Below are positions 63,461 to 64,000 of a stretch of DNA of 64,000 nt, one piece after another. A program made the translations under genes and the position numbers. Each line of letters opens with the position of its first letter. Position 1 is the first letter of the stretch. The notes beneath the pieces are model-generated. The model was not told the DNA's origin, ran no database searches, and saw only the letters and a program-made list of their open reading frames with translations. Source of the stretch: Paracidovorax sp031843945 (GTDB lineage Bacteria > Pseudomonadota > Gammaproteobacteria > Burkholderiales > Burkholderiaceae_C); NCBI RefSeq assembly GCF_031843945.1, contig NZ_JAVTJJ010000003.1:248001-312000 (forward strand), given 5' to 3'.

Positions 63461-63500
63461 GGCGGCGAATTTTAAGCGCCGCCGCACCCCGCGCGGTTTT

Positions 63501-64000
63501 TCAGCGCACCGGCAGGAACTGCAGAAAGGTGCCGCCCATCAGCCCCTGCACGTAGCTGATGGCCGCGCGCCGGTACTTCTCGGCCACCACGCCGGCCAGC
63601 AGGTCCAGCCGGGCGATGACCTTGCCGAACTCGCGCTCGAAGCTCAGGTTGCGTGCATCGGCGGTGATTTCGTCGGCCAGCAGCAAAGGCCTGCCCGCCG
63701 CGTCGCGCCGCTGCGCGATCAGCCACACGGCGCTTTCCACGTTGCGCGCGGCGTTGTAGAGGTGCTGCGCGTCCAGGCTGTCGATCAGGAAGAACTCGGT
63801 CTTGCCGCCATGCGCGGTGACGATCATGTCGGCCGTGGCGTAGATGACCGCTGCCACGCGGTCGCCGGTGAATTCAGGGCTGAGCGCCAGGGCCAGCGCG
63901 GCAATGTCCTGGCGGCCCTGCAGCGGCGGCCAGGCCTCGCGCTGCTCGATGGCGGTGCGCACGCGCTGGCCCGCCAGGATGCGGCCCGGCAACTGGCCGG
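63501..64000 (-). CDS. Unidentified protein (5' partial, runs off the window)
   Basis: The last 166 residues of a protein whose start lies beyond the window edge. It reads GQLPGRILAGQRVRTAIEQ at the edge, with VAAVIYATADMIVTAHGGKT, FFLIDSLDAQHLYNAARNVE and SYVQGLMGGTFLQFLPVR. It is not the MetH homocysteine domain. The sequence is mixed alpha/beta and soluble. The frame remains open to the last base, so TTG 63992 is not taken as start. Confidence 0.65.
   Translation of the reverse strand, partial: GQLPGRILAGQRVRTAIEQREAWPPLQGRQDIAALALALSPEFTGDRVAAVIYATADMIVTAHGGKTEFFLIDSLDAQHLYNAARNVESAVWLIAQRRDAAGRPLLLADEITADARNLSFEREFGKVIARLDLLAGVVAEKYRRAAISYVQGLMGGTFLQFLPVR

Overview
The window is a high-GC bacterial chromosome segment. 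It most resembles a betaproteobacterium of the Comamonadaceae (Acidovorax/Comamonas/Variovorax type). The reasons are the parB-parA-rsmG-mnmG order, a MetH lacking its homocysteine domain and preceded by an SAH riboswitch, a Bug-family binding protein, and a dispersed palindromic repeat found about ten times. No tRNA, rRNA, CRISPR array, prophage or intact insertion sequence was recognised. All family assignments come from motifs read by eye; no database search was run.

Layout. 1-5.5 kb: aromatic catabolism (Rieske oxygenase alpha and beta, an isochorismatase-like protein without its catalytic residues, an SDR, an AraC regulator, a dienelactone hydrolase with an extra C-terminal domain). 5.8-12.5 kb: small unknown proteins, an aldo/keto reductase, an IclR regulator divergent from pobA with a clear double palindromic operator, a flavin reductase, an ABM protein and a MerR regulator divergent from a class IV aminotransferase. 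13.4-23.0 kb, minus strand: an eleven-gene cobalamin cluster behind a cobalamin riboswitch, with most genes joined by 4-base start/stop overlaps. 23-31.5 kb: a CsgG-like lipoprotein, a membrane-anchored methyltransferase, and a LysR regulator divergent from a four-gene operon (Bug binding protein, PdxA2, enolase-superfamily dehydratase, DapA-like lyase) that looks like a sugar-acid route.

31.5-41.5 kb is the chromosome-partitioning region: parB, a small alpha/beta hydrolase, parA, a LysE exporter, rsmG and mnmG. Five parS sites lie between 34.7 and 40.8 kb, four of them inside genes. Beyond mnmG are an FMN reductase, a BLUF photoreceptor, a GST and a decayed tauABC transporter that still carries one of the parS sites. 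41.8-48.1 kb: an old yellow enzyme, a chemoreceptor and a copper resistance set (copA divergent from copZ-cueR).

48.2-56.8 kb is a type I restriction-modification island: hsdM, hsdS, an AlbA/Schlafen-type ATP-binding protein, and hsdR. HsdS carries a C-terminal Panacea (DUF4065) domain, a domain known from antitoxins, and HsdR starts with a DUF4145/HEPN-like domain. hsdM has absorbed two unrelated dispersed repeats in frame. 56.8-64 kb: enoyl-CoA hydratase, beta-ketothiolase, DUF3297 protein, two small membrane proteins, metH with its SAH riboswitch, and an unidentified gene running off the end.

The best candidate for a new system is the restriction island with the HsdS-Panacea fusion. Next in interest are the dispersed repeat that inserts into or terminates coding sequences, and the parS cluster extending into a dead transporter operon.
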